This document shows, piece by piece, positions 1 through 10,439 of a stretch of 54,683 nucleotides of DNA. Numbering within the stretch: the first letter of the stretch is position 1; the number at the start of each line of letters is the position of its first letter. The DNA comes from Welwitschia mirabilis (taxonomy: Eukaryota; Gnetophyta; Gnetopsida; Welwitschiales): positions 11,510,080 through 11,564,762 of the forward strand of contig JBOZIK010000001.1 in NCBI GenBank assembly GCA_051453625.1. The letters run 5' to 3'. Below the pieces are notes generated by a model. It did not search any database. It saw nothing but the letters and a program-made list of their open reading frames with translations, and was not told where the DNA came from. Both the position numbers and the translations under genes were made by a program.

Positions 1-244
1 AGACTGACGTCCGGATGACATAAGTGGACAACCGATCTCAGAACAAGTTTTTGCAGGGTGTTCATTTTCTCAGACTTCATTACTAGTTACAGACTCAATT
101 TTTCTCCTTATCAGATCGGAAAGCTTAGTGGAAGAATAGTCAAACTCAAGTTATTCATTAAGCACATAAAGATATTATACTTCCATGTGATTGTCAAACA
201 AGATTGGCTTGTGAAGCATAGACCATCTCTTCAAGTGAACAGTG
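1..244 (-). other. A1 region downstream of protease (protease-RT spacer)
   Basis: This stretch follows the stop that ends the protease frame at 245. It should be the spacer before RT, but no long frame or recognisable motif survives. It contains the words GACGTCCGGATGAC and GGACAACC, which resemble TCATCC/GTCC-rich words in the family A leader (3060-3160). Confidence 0.4.
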
Positions 245-1190
245 CTATAAGAATAATGTTGGTTTTATTTCTTCCTCCAATCCTAAATCATTGCCTAAAT
301 ATTTTTCACCGGCATCAAAGACTCTAATTGAAAATTGTTTGTTTCCAAAATGGCATTTCATTAATCTAGTTCTTGTGTCAATGATGCAATGGGCTATTGC
401 ACAGAAAGATCTACCTAGAAGTAGGGGATATCCACCTTGGTGCCCAACTTCCAAAAATACTACATCTATGGGGTAGAAAGCTTCCTCGATTTGAATGACT
501 AAGTCCCTGATCACACCTAACGGTTTCTTCACAGATGTATCGGCTAACTCTAAGATAACTCGTGTAGGCTCTACTCTGTCTTCCAATCCAAGTCATTGAC
601 AAATATATAAGGGTATGATGTTGACANNNNNNNNNNNNNNNNNNNNNNNNNNNNNNNNNNNNNNNNNNNNNNNNNNNNNNNNNNNNNNNNNNNNNNNNNN
701 NNNNNNNNNNNNNNNNNNNNNNNNNNNNNNNNNNNNNNNNNNNNNNNNNNNNNNNNNNNNNNNNNNNNNNNNNNNNNNNNNNNNNNNNNNNNNNNNNNNN
801 NNNNNNNNNNNNNNNNNNNNNNNNNNNNNNNNNNNNNNNNNNNNNNNNNNNNNNNNNNNNNNNNNNNTTACGTCTTTCATCAAGGCTTTTAGATGATCAT
901 CAAAGACAGGGTTTGTGTTAAGCCTATTAAGCCATGGGGTAGCAAGTTTCTTTTGTTGTGAATTTGTCTTTTTATTGCTTATTGGAGGAGGGAAAGAATG
1001 ATTTTCTAAAATTTCTATATCCTCTTTATCATCGTTCTTATTGTTTTAGGAAGTTGAAGCCTCCTGAGTAAAAGGAGTTATGTTAGTTCCACTTCTTATC
1101 ACTACATTACACTCTTTTTTTACTTCATTTGGGTTTGGTAAAGGTTGTGTGATAAGGGTCCCTTGTGGTCTTTGGTTTGTAAGCATAGTT
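245..1190 (-). pseudogene. A1 gag-protease linker and retropepsin-like protease (decayed)
   Basis: This encodes the aspartic protease that would cut the Gag-Pol polyprotein. Reading leftward from the gap edge it shows VNIIPLYICQ, a stop, then LADTSVKKPLGVIRDLVIQI, FYPIDVVFLEV and PLLLGRSFCAIAHCIID. These are the second half of plant gypsy proteases (usual forms: LADRS..P.G...D, FPVDF..LD, LILGRPFL...R.LID). The catalytic D-[ST/LG]-G turn falls in the gap 627-867; the A2 copy shows it as LIDIGTSVN. Before the gap (868-1190) is the pre-protease linker with ILENHSFPPP and WLNRLNTNPVFDD, matching A2 at 54148-54370. There is one stop in the visible protease, where A2 has His. Confidence 0.85.
627..867. 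other. Assembly gap (241 N) in A1 protease
   Basis: A run of N hides the protease active-site turn and the end of the pre-protease linker of A1. Confidence 0.99.
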
Positions 1191-1850
1191 TATTATAAAA
1201 TGTTTACTAGATTCTCTATGTTTGCATTAGTCTTTTCTTAAGTTTTTCTCAACTCCTCAATTAAATTCTTAAGAGGACAACTATGGATTTGGGAGTTGGA
1301 AGGATTTGTCAAGTTATTTGATTGATTAGGTTGAAAGTTTAAATATTCGTATCAAATTTTGAAAGGTTGGAAGCTAGGACAAGATGTCTAAAAGTTTTTA
1401 GGATTTGGTTGCTCACTCATCCTATTTTGAGAATTATGACTTGGGACTTATCTTTGGTCATAGTGTTGTGTGTAGTTAGGAGGTATTTGGTTGAAACCAC
1501 ATACTTCCTCATAAATTCTTTCTTTGTAGGTGGGAAGTAAAGGACAATCTTTTGTATTATGATAACTATCTTCGCACAAATCACATGTTGTAATGATGAC
1601 TTTACTTTTCTCGGTTGCCACTTTAGCATCTAGGATCATCTGAATGTATTTCTCTAAGGTAGATGTGAAGTCCCTAATAACGCTAGTTGGTTCATGTTCT
1701 ATTTTGATTTCAGTCTTCTCATGCTTGAATTTTTTGAGGTCTTTTATGATTTGGCCTACTATTCTATTTTCTCTAGAGGAAGGTTTAGGCCAAGTTTGAC
1801 TTACTTCAACTAAGTCTTCTAAGATCTTCCAAGCATCTTCTAGAGTTTGG

Positions 1851-1984
1851 TTTAAGAGGTTGCCTCCACAAGAGAAATCTACGAGCTGTTTTGTGTGACT
1901 GTTTAATCCACTATAGAAATAATCTATTAATTCTACCTTAGAAAAGGCATCTACTGGGTTTGAGTGTAAAGCTACGACAAATCT
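1851..1984. repeat. Copy 1 of 134-bp duplication flanking a gap
   Basis: This sequence, inside A1 gag, recurs at 2202-2335 with a constant offset of 351 bases and six substitutions by eye. Copy 1 ends exactly where the N run starts and copy 2 begins exactly where it ends. That geometry suggests two contig ends that overlap but were not merged. Confidence 0.9.
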
Positions 1985-2201
1985 NNNNNNNNNNNNNNNN
2001 NNNNNNNNNNNNNNNNNNNNNNNNNNNNNNNNNNNNNNNNNNNNNNNNNNNNNNNNNNNNNNNNNNNNNNNNNNNNNNNNNNNNNNNNNNNNNNNNNNNN
2101 NNNNNNNNNNNNNNNNNNNNNNNNNNNNNNNNNNNNNNNNNNNNNNNNNNNNNNNNNNNNNNNNNNNNNNNNNNNNNNNNNNNNNNNNNNNNNNNNNNNN
2201 N
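1985..2201. other. Assembly gap (217 N), probably a negative gap
   Basis: The N run is flanked on both sides by the same 134-bp sequence, so the true genomic distance may be less than zero. Confidence 0.95.
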
Positions 2202-2335
2202 TTTAAGAGGTTGCCTCCACAAGAGAAATCTACGAGCTGTTTTGTGTGACTGTTTAACCCGCTATAGAAATAATCTATTAATTCTACCTTAGAAAAAGCG
2301 TCTACTAGGTTTGAGTGTAAAGCTACAACAAATCT
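2202..2335. repeat. Copy 2 of 134-bp duplication flanking a gap
   Basis: This is the second copy of 1851-1984. It encodes the same gag stretch, around LVDAFSKVELID. This copy reads continuously into the rest of gag at 2336-2962. Confidence 0.9.
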
Positions 2336-3317
2336 CTCGTAAGCAGAAGCATAATCTTTGTTAGGTAGTTATTGGAAGTTTGTAACTTCTTTCTTATGGT
2401 TCCAGACAGTGGTTTAGCTCATGAATCATTTGATAAAGGCCTCTTGAACTTAGCTCCAAGATTTTAGGCTTTTATGAGGGATCTTTCTAAGCCAAAGTTT
2501 AGTCTTGTCTCGCAAAGTCATAGGAAAGATGATCATATAAGTTCTATCGGTTATGCGTTTCTTACCATTGCCGAATGTAAGAACTAGTTGTTCTATTTCT
2601 GTGATGTGTTGTAGGGGGTCTTCATCAGGTTCTCCTCTAAAGATGGGATAAGAATTTAGGTTTTTCAGTTCTATGTCATCGCCAGGAGGTAAGTTAAAGG
2701 GGTTTTGAATTTTAAGTCATTTGTTTGCTATGAGATCTCTCAAAGTTACACGAGTATTTGATTGAGGAGAAGTACAAGTAATGGTTCTAACGATGGGTGG
2801 TAAATTTGGCGAGATAGGTTGTTTTTGACGAGATGTCGACATTTTATTAAATTCTTCAAAATTGAAATCAAATTCACTTACAGAATTACAATCGGAAATT
2901 TCAAGAAATTCTAATGTTTGCATACCTGAACTGTTTTGATTTTTAAATTGAAAATTAAGCAAACCTTCTTGGATATTTTCTGCAATGAATTATCGCTCTC
3001 TCTGATATTTTTCACCTTTTCGATTTTCACCATTCAGTTTCATTACTATCCTGTTCATCGTTCTGTCTATCGTCCGGACGATACCTAAGATGACAGAGAC
3101 AAAAAACACAGAAAACCACAAAACAAGGGAAAAGTAGAAAAGGGTATTGTTGTCCGACTGTGACATCTAGATGACTTAAAGGACATCAGTGGTTAGTGAA
3201 AAAAAAAGAAAAAAACTGAAATGAAAATACTTACAGAGGGTAGTACTACACCGATGCTATAGCAAACATCTGGAATATTCACTGAAGTAACGACAATTCT
3301 CGATTTCCAAGTAGCCT

Positions 3318-3335
3318 TCCCTGGCAATGGCACTA
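3318..3335 (-). other. Primer-binding site of A1 (tRNA-Asp type)
   Basis: On the minus strand the 18 bases next to the LTR match the complement of the plant tRNA-Asp 3' end at 14 of 18 positions. All four differences are transitions. It lies 3 bases inside the LTR end, as expected for the minus-strand DNA primer site. Confidence 0.8.
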
Positions 3336-3338
3336 ATT

Positions 3339-4454
3339 TGTTATGGTGTGTATTTGTGCAATAGTTCACATTTCAATTTCAATCCTGTTAATTATAAATA
3401 AGATGCAAAATACAACACGCNNNNNNNNNNNNNNNNNNNNNNNNNNNNNNNNNNNNNNNNNNNNNNNNNNNNNNNNNNNNNNNNNNNNNNNNNNNNNNNN
3501 NNNNNNNNNNNNNNNNNNNNNNNNNNNNNNNNNNNNNNNNNNNNNNNNNNNNNNNNNNNNNNNNNNNNNNNNNNNNNNNNNNNNNNNNNNNNNNNNNNNN
3601 NNNNNNNNNNNNNNNNNNNNNNNNNNNNNNNNNNNNNNNNNNNNNNNNNNNNNNNNNNNNNNNNNNNNNNNNNNNNNNNNNNNNNNNNNNNNNNNNNNNN
3701 NNNNNNNNNNNNNNNNNNNNNNNNNNNNNNNNNNNNNNNNNNNNNNNNNNNNNNNNNNNNNNNNNNNNNNNNNNNNNNNNNNNNNNNNNNNNNNNNNNNN
3801 NNNNNNNNNNNNNNNNNNNNNNNNNNNNNNNNNNNNNNNNNNNNNNNNNNNNNNNNNNNNNNNNNNNNNNNNNNNNNNNNNNNNNNNNNNNNNNNNNNNN
3901 NNNNNNNNNNNNNNNNNNNNNNNNNNNNNNNNNNNNNNNNNNNNNNNNNNNNNNNNNNNNNNNNNNNNNNNNNNNNNNNNNNNNNNNNNNNNNNNNNNNN
4001 NNNNNNNNNNNNNNNNNNNNNNNNNNNNNNNNNNNNNNNNNNNNNNNNNNNNNNNNNNNNNNNNNNNNNNNNNNNNNNNNNNNNNNNNNNNNNNNNNNNN
4101 NNNNNNNNNNNNNNNNNNNNNNNNNNNNNNNNNNNNNNNNNNNNNNNNNNNNNNNNNNNNNNNNNNNNNNNNNNNNNNNNNNNNNNNNNNNNNNNNNNNN
4201 NNNNNNNNNNNNNNNNNNNNNNNNNNNNNNNNNNNNNNNNNNNNNNNNNNNNNNNNNNNNNNNNNNNNNNNNNNNNNNNNNNNNNNNNNNNNNNNNNNNN
4301 NNNNNNNNNNNNNNNNNNNNNNNNNNNNNNNNNNNNNNNNNNNNNNNNNNNNNNNNNNNNNNNNNNNNNNNAGGAACTAGGCATTTATCTGTTAGTTTAT
4401 CTACAAAACAACTCAAAATACCCTATCAAATACACTTAAGTTGGCGTTGCAACA
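3339..4454 (-). repeat. 5' LTR of A1 (mostly gap)
   Basis: The outer end (minus strand) begins TGTTGCAACGCC at 4454 and continues GTGTATTTGATAGGGTATT and AACTAACAGATAA, matching the start of the A2 LTR at 50421. The inner end is at 3339, just before the primer site. Most of it is the 951-N gap 3421-4371. The apparent length of 1,116 is close to the 1,212 bp of the A2 LTR. Confidence 0.85.
3421..4371. other. Assembly gap (951 N) in A1 LTR
   Basis: The N run hides nearly all of U3/R/U5 of the A1 LTR. Confidence 0.99.
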
Positions 4455-4930
4455 CACACAAATGTTCAAAGTTTTATAAGATACATTATTAGAAAAATTC
4501 AATAATTATTTTGAAATTATTGGTTGTAATTGCTTTGGCCTTTACCCATTTTGTAATGGAATCAACTCAAACAATAATGTATGAATATCCATTTGATTTT
4601 GAAAATTATCTAGTAAAACCACTTCCTTAAACATCAAAAGGTTTGCATTTAAGGATTAGATTCATAAACATCTCATATCTTTTTAGTAACCCTCTTGTTC
4701 ATTGGTAGTAGTTACATTTCAATACATAAATATAATAAACTTGAAACAAAGATGGATAATAAAATTTATTTTGTAAAATTTTATAAGTTGTTTTTTCCTT
4801 TATTGAAATGAACTCCGAAATCACTATCATGATAAATTTGTAATATTTTAGATTGTTTTTATTATAGAACACATTGGTCTATGATTTCATTTTTGTAAAT
4901 ACAATATGAATGAATAAATCCTTAAGCAAT
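4455..4930 (-). pseudogene. G1 integrase, zinc-binding and core part (truncated)
   Basis: This is a remnant of the enzyme that inserts element DNA into the genome. On the minus strand it reads IDQCVL, HDSDFGVHFNKG, KILQNKFYYPSLFQ, KPFDV.GSGF, SKSNGYSYIIV.VDSITKWV and KAKAITTNNFK. These track the plant gypsy H-H-C-C zinc finger and the start of the catalytic core (usual: CH.S..GGHFG, LQ.GFYWP.LF, FDVWGIDF.GPF, SNG..YILV.VDYVSKWVEA). The second Cys of the finger has become Tyr, Trp and Asp positions in the core are lost, and there are several stops. It ends at the A1 LTR, after about the RFGIP position. Confidence 0.85.
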
Positions 4931-5484
4931 GTTATATGGAAATATATACCTAAAAATATAATAAATAATGGAGAAAACATATAATAATATTTGAAATAGC
5001 TTTCCAAACAATATTCGTATTTTAACAAATATTATAGTAGCCATTACTAATTAAATACCCAACTAAATAGAGTGATTTTACATACTTGTACATGTGAAAT
5101 ACAATATAAGTATTCTAATATTAGTATATTCTAAGATTCCTTTCCTTAACATTTAAAGAATCAATCTAGTTATAATGCAAATATAAAAAGCAAATATTTT
5201 TTTATAAAATCAGAGCACCCAGAAGAAAATCATATGCAAATGCAATCTTAAAACTATGCAAATATCTACCATCATTATTCAAGTGAATTATATATATTTC
5301 AACTGGTAGATTCTTCCAAAAATCCCATGCGTGATCTTAGATGATAATTCTATTGATATAAAATTAAAGTGATGAAGATATCTAAGCTGGATCAAGTAGT
5401 CTTCAGATACTAGATATACCATTCATTATGCTAGAAATCTAACTTTCACAAGCAAGGACTAGGAAAAACTTAGTAATACATTTT
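4931..5484 (-). other. Possible 3' LTR/untranslated region of Copia-1
   Basis: There is no coding similarity on either strand. The region follows a run that is AAGGAAAAAAAAA on the minus strand, which could be a polypurine tract. No second copy was found, so an LTR identity is only an inference. Confidence 0.3.
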
Positions 5485-5965
5485 TTTTTCCTTATAAGGA
5501 GGTTTCTAAAGCATGTATTAGCATTTTCACTTCATCTTTAGATCTATTTAAGGATATTTTATCTTACTACAAGCCAATATGATCTCTAAAATACACATGC
5601 TTTAACCTACTCAGTGGCTTTATTAGAATGTATACCACTTGTTTTATAGTTGGACAATGTGATAACTTAATAGTTTCTTCCTAAATAAGTTCTTGAATTT
5701 AATGACACTTTGTTTAGATGTGCTTTGTACATTCAAGAAATACTAGATTGTTTACCATATGGATTGCACTTTGATCATCCACATGTAGCTCTATTAATTG
5801 TTTTTACATTCTATTTATAAGTGCTAATAATTTGCTTAGATAAATAATATCCTTTTAACTTTTTAATATTGTAATGTATTTTGCTTCTTCTTAAGAATCT
5901 ATAGTTGCCTTCTGTAATGTGGATTTCTATGAGATAGATGAATCATGTATAAAGGTAATGTACCC

Positions 5966-6083
5966 TCTTCTTGATCTTCTAGTATCTATATATCTTGTAA
6001 ATTTGAATTTGATTATGTACATACTCTTCTTGATCTTCTAGTATCTATATCTATTATAAATTTGAATTTGATTATGTACATAA
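5966..6083. repeat. 59-bp tandem duplication inside Copia-1 RNase H
   Basis: TCTTCTTGATCTTCTAGTAT starts at 5966 and again at 6025, and both units run on to TTGATTATGTACATA. The unit length is not a multiple of 3, so it shifts the reading frame. It arose after the element stopped functioning, or it killed it. Confidence 0.9.
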
Positions 6084-6672
6084 TCTAAATTCTTCATTAT
6101 TTTCATACACTAAACCATAATGCGATGTACTTTTCAGATATCATAGAACTCTAATAGCTACAATCTAGTTAATTTAATGTGATTTTTATATAAAAATTGA
6201 TAATATATTAGCTACGAACGATATATAGTCTTGTGTGTTAGTTTCAAAAATGATACATTAAAGTAATCTTATTTACATTATAGCATTACTAAGTGGTGAA
6301 TTATCATCTTTTGACAATTTAGTTTCCACTTCCATTGGTATAGCAATTTCCTTGAAATTATTCATCTAAAACTTTTATAAAAGATCTGTAATGTAATCCT
6401 TTTAAGAAAAAATAATATTACTGTCTAATTACTAAACTTCAATCTCCTAAATAATATTTCATTATTTTAAGATAAGTGATTTTAAATATTTTATCTAGAT
6501 ACTTCTTTACCATTTAATCAACTACACATAACTTCTTATAATTAACATATTATTAACAAATACAATAATAAAAGTAAGTTTACCTCCTTACTTCTTAATA
6601 AATAGATTAACATTAATATCAAGATAATTACACATTTCAAAACCAATCTATTTTACTCTCCAAAACAATTTG

Positions 6673-7177
6673 NNNNNNNNNNNNNNNNNNNNNNNNNNNN
6701 NNNNNNNNNNNNNNNNNNNNNNNNNNNNNNNNNNNNNNNNNNNNNNNNNNNNNNNNNNNNNNNNNNNNNNNNNNNNNNNNNNNNNNNNNNNNNNNNNNNN
6801 NNNNNNNNNNNNNNNNNNNNNNNNNNNNNNNNNNNNNNNNNNNNNNNNNNNNNNNNNNNNNNNNNNNNNNNNNNNNNNNNNNNNNNNNNNNNNNNNNNNN
6901 NNNNNNNNNNNNNNNNNNNNNNNNNNNNNNNNNNNNNNNNNNNNNNNNNNNNNNNNNNNNNNNNNNNNNNNNNNNNNNNNNNNNNNNNNNNNNNNNNNNN
7001 NNNNNNNNNNNNNNNNNNNNNNNNNNNNNNNNNNNNNNNNNNNNNNNNNNNNNNNNNNNNNNNNNNNNNNNNNNNNNNNNNNNNNNNNNNNNNNNNNNNN
7101 NNNNNNNNNNNNNNNNNNNNNNNNNNNNNNNNNNNNNNNNNNNNNNNNNNNNNNNNNNNNNNNNNNNNNNNNNNNNN
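6673..7177. other. Assembly gap (505 N) in Copia-1 RT
   Basis: The N run lies inside the Copia-1 reverse transcriptase region. Confidence 0.99.
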
Positions 7178-7699
7178 AAAATAGTTTTTAACATCTAACT
7201 AATATATTAACTAATCTTATTACATAATTAAGGAATCAAGAGTTTTAATTGAAGGCCATTTAGCTGTAGGTGTAAAAACTTCCTTATAGTCAATTCCATA
7301 TTTCTATAAAAATCCTATAACTATAAGTCATGCATTAAGTTTATTAGAATTTTTATTTAATTTAAACTTTATAAACATCCATTTATTTATAGTACTTTTC
7401 TTCCACAAGTTAGATTAATAAGTTTCTCAGTTTTATTTCTTGTTAGAGCTTCATACTCAATTTACTTTGCACATCTTCTTCTATAATATTGAGTAGATTT
7501 TAAAATAAGTAAGAGGCTTATAATTTATAATAATATGAAATTTTACATGTTGCATCTTAATAAAGTTTGATTGTTGCATTTTTTCCTTGTATAAACTACA
7601 TGAATCTATGTTACCCATTTTATCTAGGTTCATATATTTAAGGACTTGTCAAGCTTATTGTATTTTTCATGAATGAAAGACTAAAGATTTACTTCAAGT

Positions 7700-9300
7700 A
7701 TTACAATCCTTAAAGATAAATTCTCTAAATCATATTAAATATGTTAGAGAAGAAGGAAATTACATAGATGAAATGTGGCTTCTAACACTAGTGTTTGAAA
7801 AAGACATTATCAAATTATTAGTATAGGCATTATCATCATAATGAGATTTAATACTTTAAATAAGTTTTTCATTAGCCCCCTTTCCCCATCTGCATTCCCC
7901 AAAAATTTATGAATCTTGGGCTTACATAGCTAATCATTAAATTTTTGATAATATAATGCCTTCATCTAATCATCTAAAGTTATTAACTCATCCTTTGTTT
8001 TAGTAAAGATAATGATTCCTTCATTTGATCATCATATTTATTTGAGAGGGAGTAAAAACTTTATAATATTTTTGATCTTGAAGATACCCAACAAAAACTC
8101 TTTTAATTTGATATGCATTAAGTTTTGTGTGATTCTTAGGAAGAACATCTATGAAACAAGTACAATAAAATTTTTTAAAATGGTTAGCATTAAGTTGTAT
8201 AACATATCTTTATTGAAAGGAAGAGGTTTATGATTTTTTAGATGTGTGATCATGTTTAAATATTTTATGGATGTTTGAACTACTTCACCAAAAAGATATG
8301 CTAAGATATTTTTATATAGTACTAAAGCTCTAATATAATTTCATCAATGTGTAATTCATAAAATTCTGCTACACTATTCTATTGAGATGTATTTGGAATT
8401 ATCAATAGATAACAAGTTCCATTCTCTTATAGAAACTACTCAAATTAATTTGAAGTGAATTTCCTACCATTATCAATATGAAGAATAAAAACTCTGCACT
8501 GAGACTCTATTTATACCACTTATTTTGACTATTTAAAAGCTGAAAATGTTATGATTTCTAATTAAAGAATTAAACCCATGTCACTTTAGTAAAATCATTA
8601 ATGAAATTAATAAAATAAAAACTTATACTAAGAGCTATAATAGACATAGGGCCACATACATTTATATGAATAAGTTACAAATTTATTATAGGCTTGACAC
8701 TCCTTAGATTAAATTCTTTTTGGTAGATTTTTTCATGATGAAAAATTTACATTTTAAATTCTTTGATGAAATTTTAAGAACACCCTTTAAGAAATATATG
8801 CATATGCCTAGTTTGTTTTCTTTAATACTGCCAAGACATGCATGTCATACTTGCTGTTTTGTGAGCTTGGTTGAACTACCTAAGGTAGTTACTAAATTAA
8901 GAGAGACATCATTATAACCATTGGTTTGTATAATATAAGTTGTAGTTACTTTTTCTAAAAGTTTAGTAAATGTATCTTAAAGTTTTCTTTGCATAACAAC
9001 TAAGTTTCTAGAAGAATAAACTACTTACAACATCTTATCACTAGTAGTAAGATGAAGATAGATCATGAGTTATAAAACTTGAGAGTAATAATAAAATTGT
9101 TTAAGGATTTAATATTAAAAACATTAAGAATAATGACATCAAGAATATTACCTAGTTTAATGTAATTTGAAAATTGCCTTTAATAGATTATGTTAATTTA
9201 CTTTTCATGGTAACATAACCTGATACCTCTATATTCAACATTGTAATTAAAGATTTATTTGAAGTCATATGATAGCTAGAACTTATTTTTGTGATCATGT
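7700..9300 (-). pseudogene. Copia-1 protease and integrase (decayed)
   Basis: Near 9170-9290 the minus strand reads YHMTSNKSLITM, the flank of the copia protease site (usual DSGAS.HMT....LF); the Asp-Ser-Gly itself is mutated. Near 8380-8500 it reads CRVFILHIDNGRKFTSN, ENGTCYLLI, PNTSQ.NSVAEFYELHIDE. These match the copia integrase core (LR.DNGGEF.S..F, C...GI, P..PQQNGVAER). The second catalytic Asp of the integrase is still visible in HIDNGRKF, and the Glu-bearing helix is decayed. Stops are frequent. Confidence 0.75.
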
Positions 9301-9539
9301 GGTTATTGTTAAATAGTTAACATTGTTCACCATGTTTTTTGAGTATATCTTAACTACGTTAAAGCTACTTTTAACATAACAAATGCTTGCTTTATAGAAA
9401 GATATTTTAGCAATATAAGTTATGTCTAGGTTTATCGCTTGTATGTGACATGAACTAAGCTATAAAAATGACTATCTCCACTATTATCTTATTCATATGA
9501 TGCAAAATTACATATTCATTATTAAAATTATTATTCCCA

Positions 9540-10338
9540 TGTTTTTTAAACTTTTTAATCTTATTAGTTAGTACTCTAAAGTTTCCTGCTACATGACCTT
9601 TCTCTCTACATCATTCACAAACTTAATTGTTTTTGTATTTTGTGATGTATTCTAATAGTAATATTACTTATTATGTATACCTCAATCTTAGCCTCTATTA
9701 CTAAAACCTCTACCTCTATTATTGTTTTGAAAAAGCTTACTAAATTTGGCTTCATAATTGAGTTCAATATTCAATGCAATATTAACATTGTTAATTTGAT
9801 TAGATGTGTTAAAACCATTTTCAAAGGCTTTATCAAACTCAAGGAGCTTATCATCCAAATTTTAAAGTTGACATTTTTTAATGTATTGGAAAAATCCATG
9901 TGATACATCAATTTTTTAAATCTCTACTAATGATATATTTGACTAGAATTAACATATTAGTTGTTTCATGTGGTTTTTAAACTTGCATTTTAATTTCATT
10001 TATTCTTCTCACTAGATAATAAAATTTTAAATTAGATTTAGAATTAAAATTCTTTCTAAAAATGTCTAAGACTAACTATGTAATATCATGAGCACTTCCA
10101 TTGATCATGCTATGAAAGTTGTAATCTATTCAAATAAGAAGAAATATATAAATATTATCATCATATTTAATCAAAGCCTTATAGCATCTCTAGGATTTAT
10201 AAGAGATTGATTCAAGTGATTTATTTAAACATTTTCAAACTTAATAGTTTTTCTAAAACCTGTGAATCATATGTCCCATCTCCTTACCACATAGTACTAC
10301 TTTAACATTTTGTTTAAAATTGCTTGACATAGTTTTTG
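9540..10338 (-). pseudogene. gag: Copia-1 gag (decayed)
   Basis: On the minus strand a methionine near 10338 begins MSSNFKQNVKVVLCGK. It is followed, with stops, by YDDNIYIFLLI, SMINGSAHDIT, LVLDIFRKNFNSKSNLKFYY, RRINEIKMQV and ILVKYIISRDLKN, the pattern of the plant copia gag UBN2-type domain. Near 9700 it shows the Arg/Gly-rich NNNRGRGFSNRG stretch, then FVNDVERKGHVAGNF, a ruined zinc knuckle in which both ends that should be Cys are Phe. Confidence 0.78.
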
Positions 10339-10439
10339 ATTAAATAAAAAATTATATATGACTAAAGGAAAAATAAAAAGAAAATGATGGATTTAAATTG
10401 TCCTAAGAAGTGAGATCATACAAGAGTGTTATAACCAAC

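Larger units (their letters stand above)
1191..2962 (-). pseudogene. gag: A1 gag (Retrotrans_gag domain, CCHC knuckle), decayed
   Basis: This would form the virus-like particle shell and bind the element RNA. Visible in order: an N-terminal segment with MSTSRQKQPI and VTLRDLIANK (about 2750-2850); the conserved gag core FPMTLRDKTKLWLRKIPHKS (about 2460-2540), followed by SLKSWS and EAFIK, the hallmark of the plant Retrotrans_gag domain; YERFVVALHSNLVDAFSKVE; then a zinc knuckle CDLCEDSYHNTKDC (C-x2-C-x4-H-x4-C, about 1545-1590); and a linker ELRKT.EKTNANIENLVNIL. Stops occur after the N-terminal segment and in the core. The upstream frame continues past the methionine (GLLNFQFKNQN), so the true start is uncertain. 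A 134-bp piece is present twice around the gap 1985-2201. Confidence 0.88.
1..4454 (-). mobile_element. Gypsy family A, copy A1 (5' part, runs off left edge)
   Basis: A Ty3/gypsy LTR retrotransposon lies on the minus strand. In element order it has a 5' LTR (3339-4454, mostly gap), a tRNA-Asp-like primer site, gag, a gag-protease linker and most of the protease; RT and later domains would lie left of the window. The same parts in the same order occur on the plus strand at 50421-54683 (copy A2), which confirms the family and the LTR outer end. Its outer end abuts the decayed G1 integrase, so A1 is younger than G1. Gaps at 627-867, 1985-2201 and 3421-4371 interrupt it. Stops and frameshifts in gag make this copy non-functional. 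The PBS type and gag/protease style suggest the non-chromovirus (Athila/Tat-like) branch, but RT is needed to place it. Confidence 0.88.
5560..7640 (-). pseudogene. Copia-1 reverse transcriptase and RNase H (decayed)
   Basis: The RNase H end is clear: DTRRSRRGYITF, SSISWKSTLQK, EEAKYITI, VDDQSAIHMVNNLVFLECTK, then KLSHCPTIKQVVYILIKPL. These are decayed forms of the copia blocks DRKSTSGY, SWKSKLQ, STEAEYIA, CDN.SAI.L..NPVFH.R.KHI and Y.PT..Q.ADI.TK. The RT active box YVDDM appears as FVNNM near 6560, so catalysis is lost. The gap 6673-7177 removes more of RT. A 59-bp tandem duplication (5966-6083) within the DRKSTSGY block breaks the frame. Confidence 0.82.

Noticed and set aside
3343-4416. 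Long open frames of about 330-345 residues on both strands
   Set aside because: They consist almost wholly of N; the real sequence at the edges is LTR. The same holds for frames over 593-896, 1938-2292, 6637-7194, 16998-17927 and 52598-53627.
8012-9903. Plus-strand frames at 8012-8233, 8720-8917 and 9673-9903
   Set aside because: They lie antisense to the Copia-1 integrase, protease and gag, where the minus strand shows clear domain motifs.
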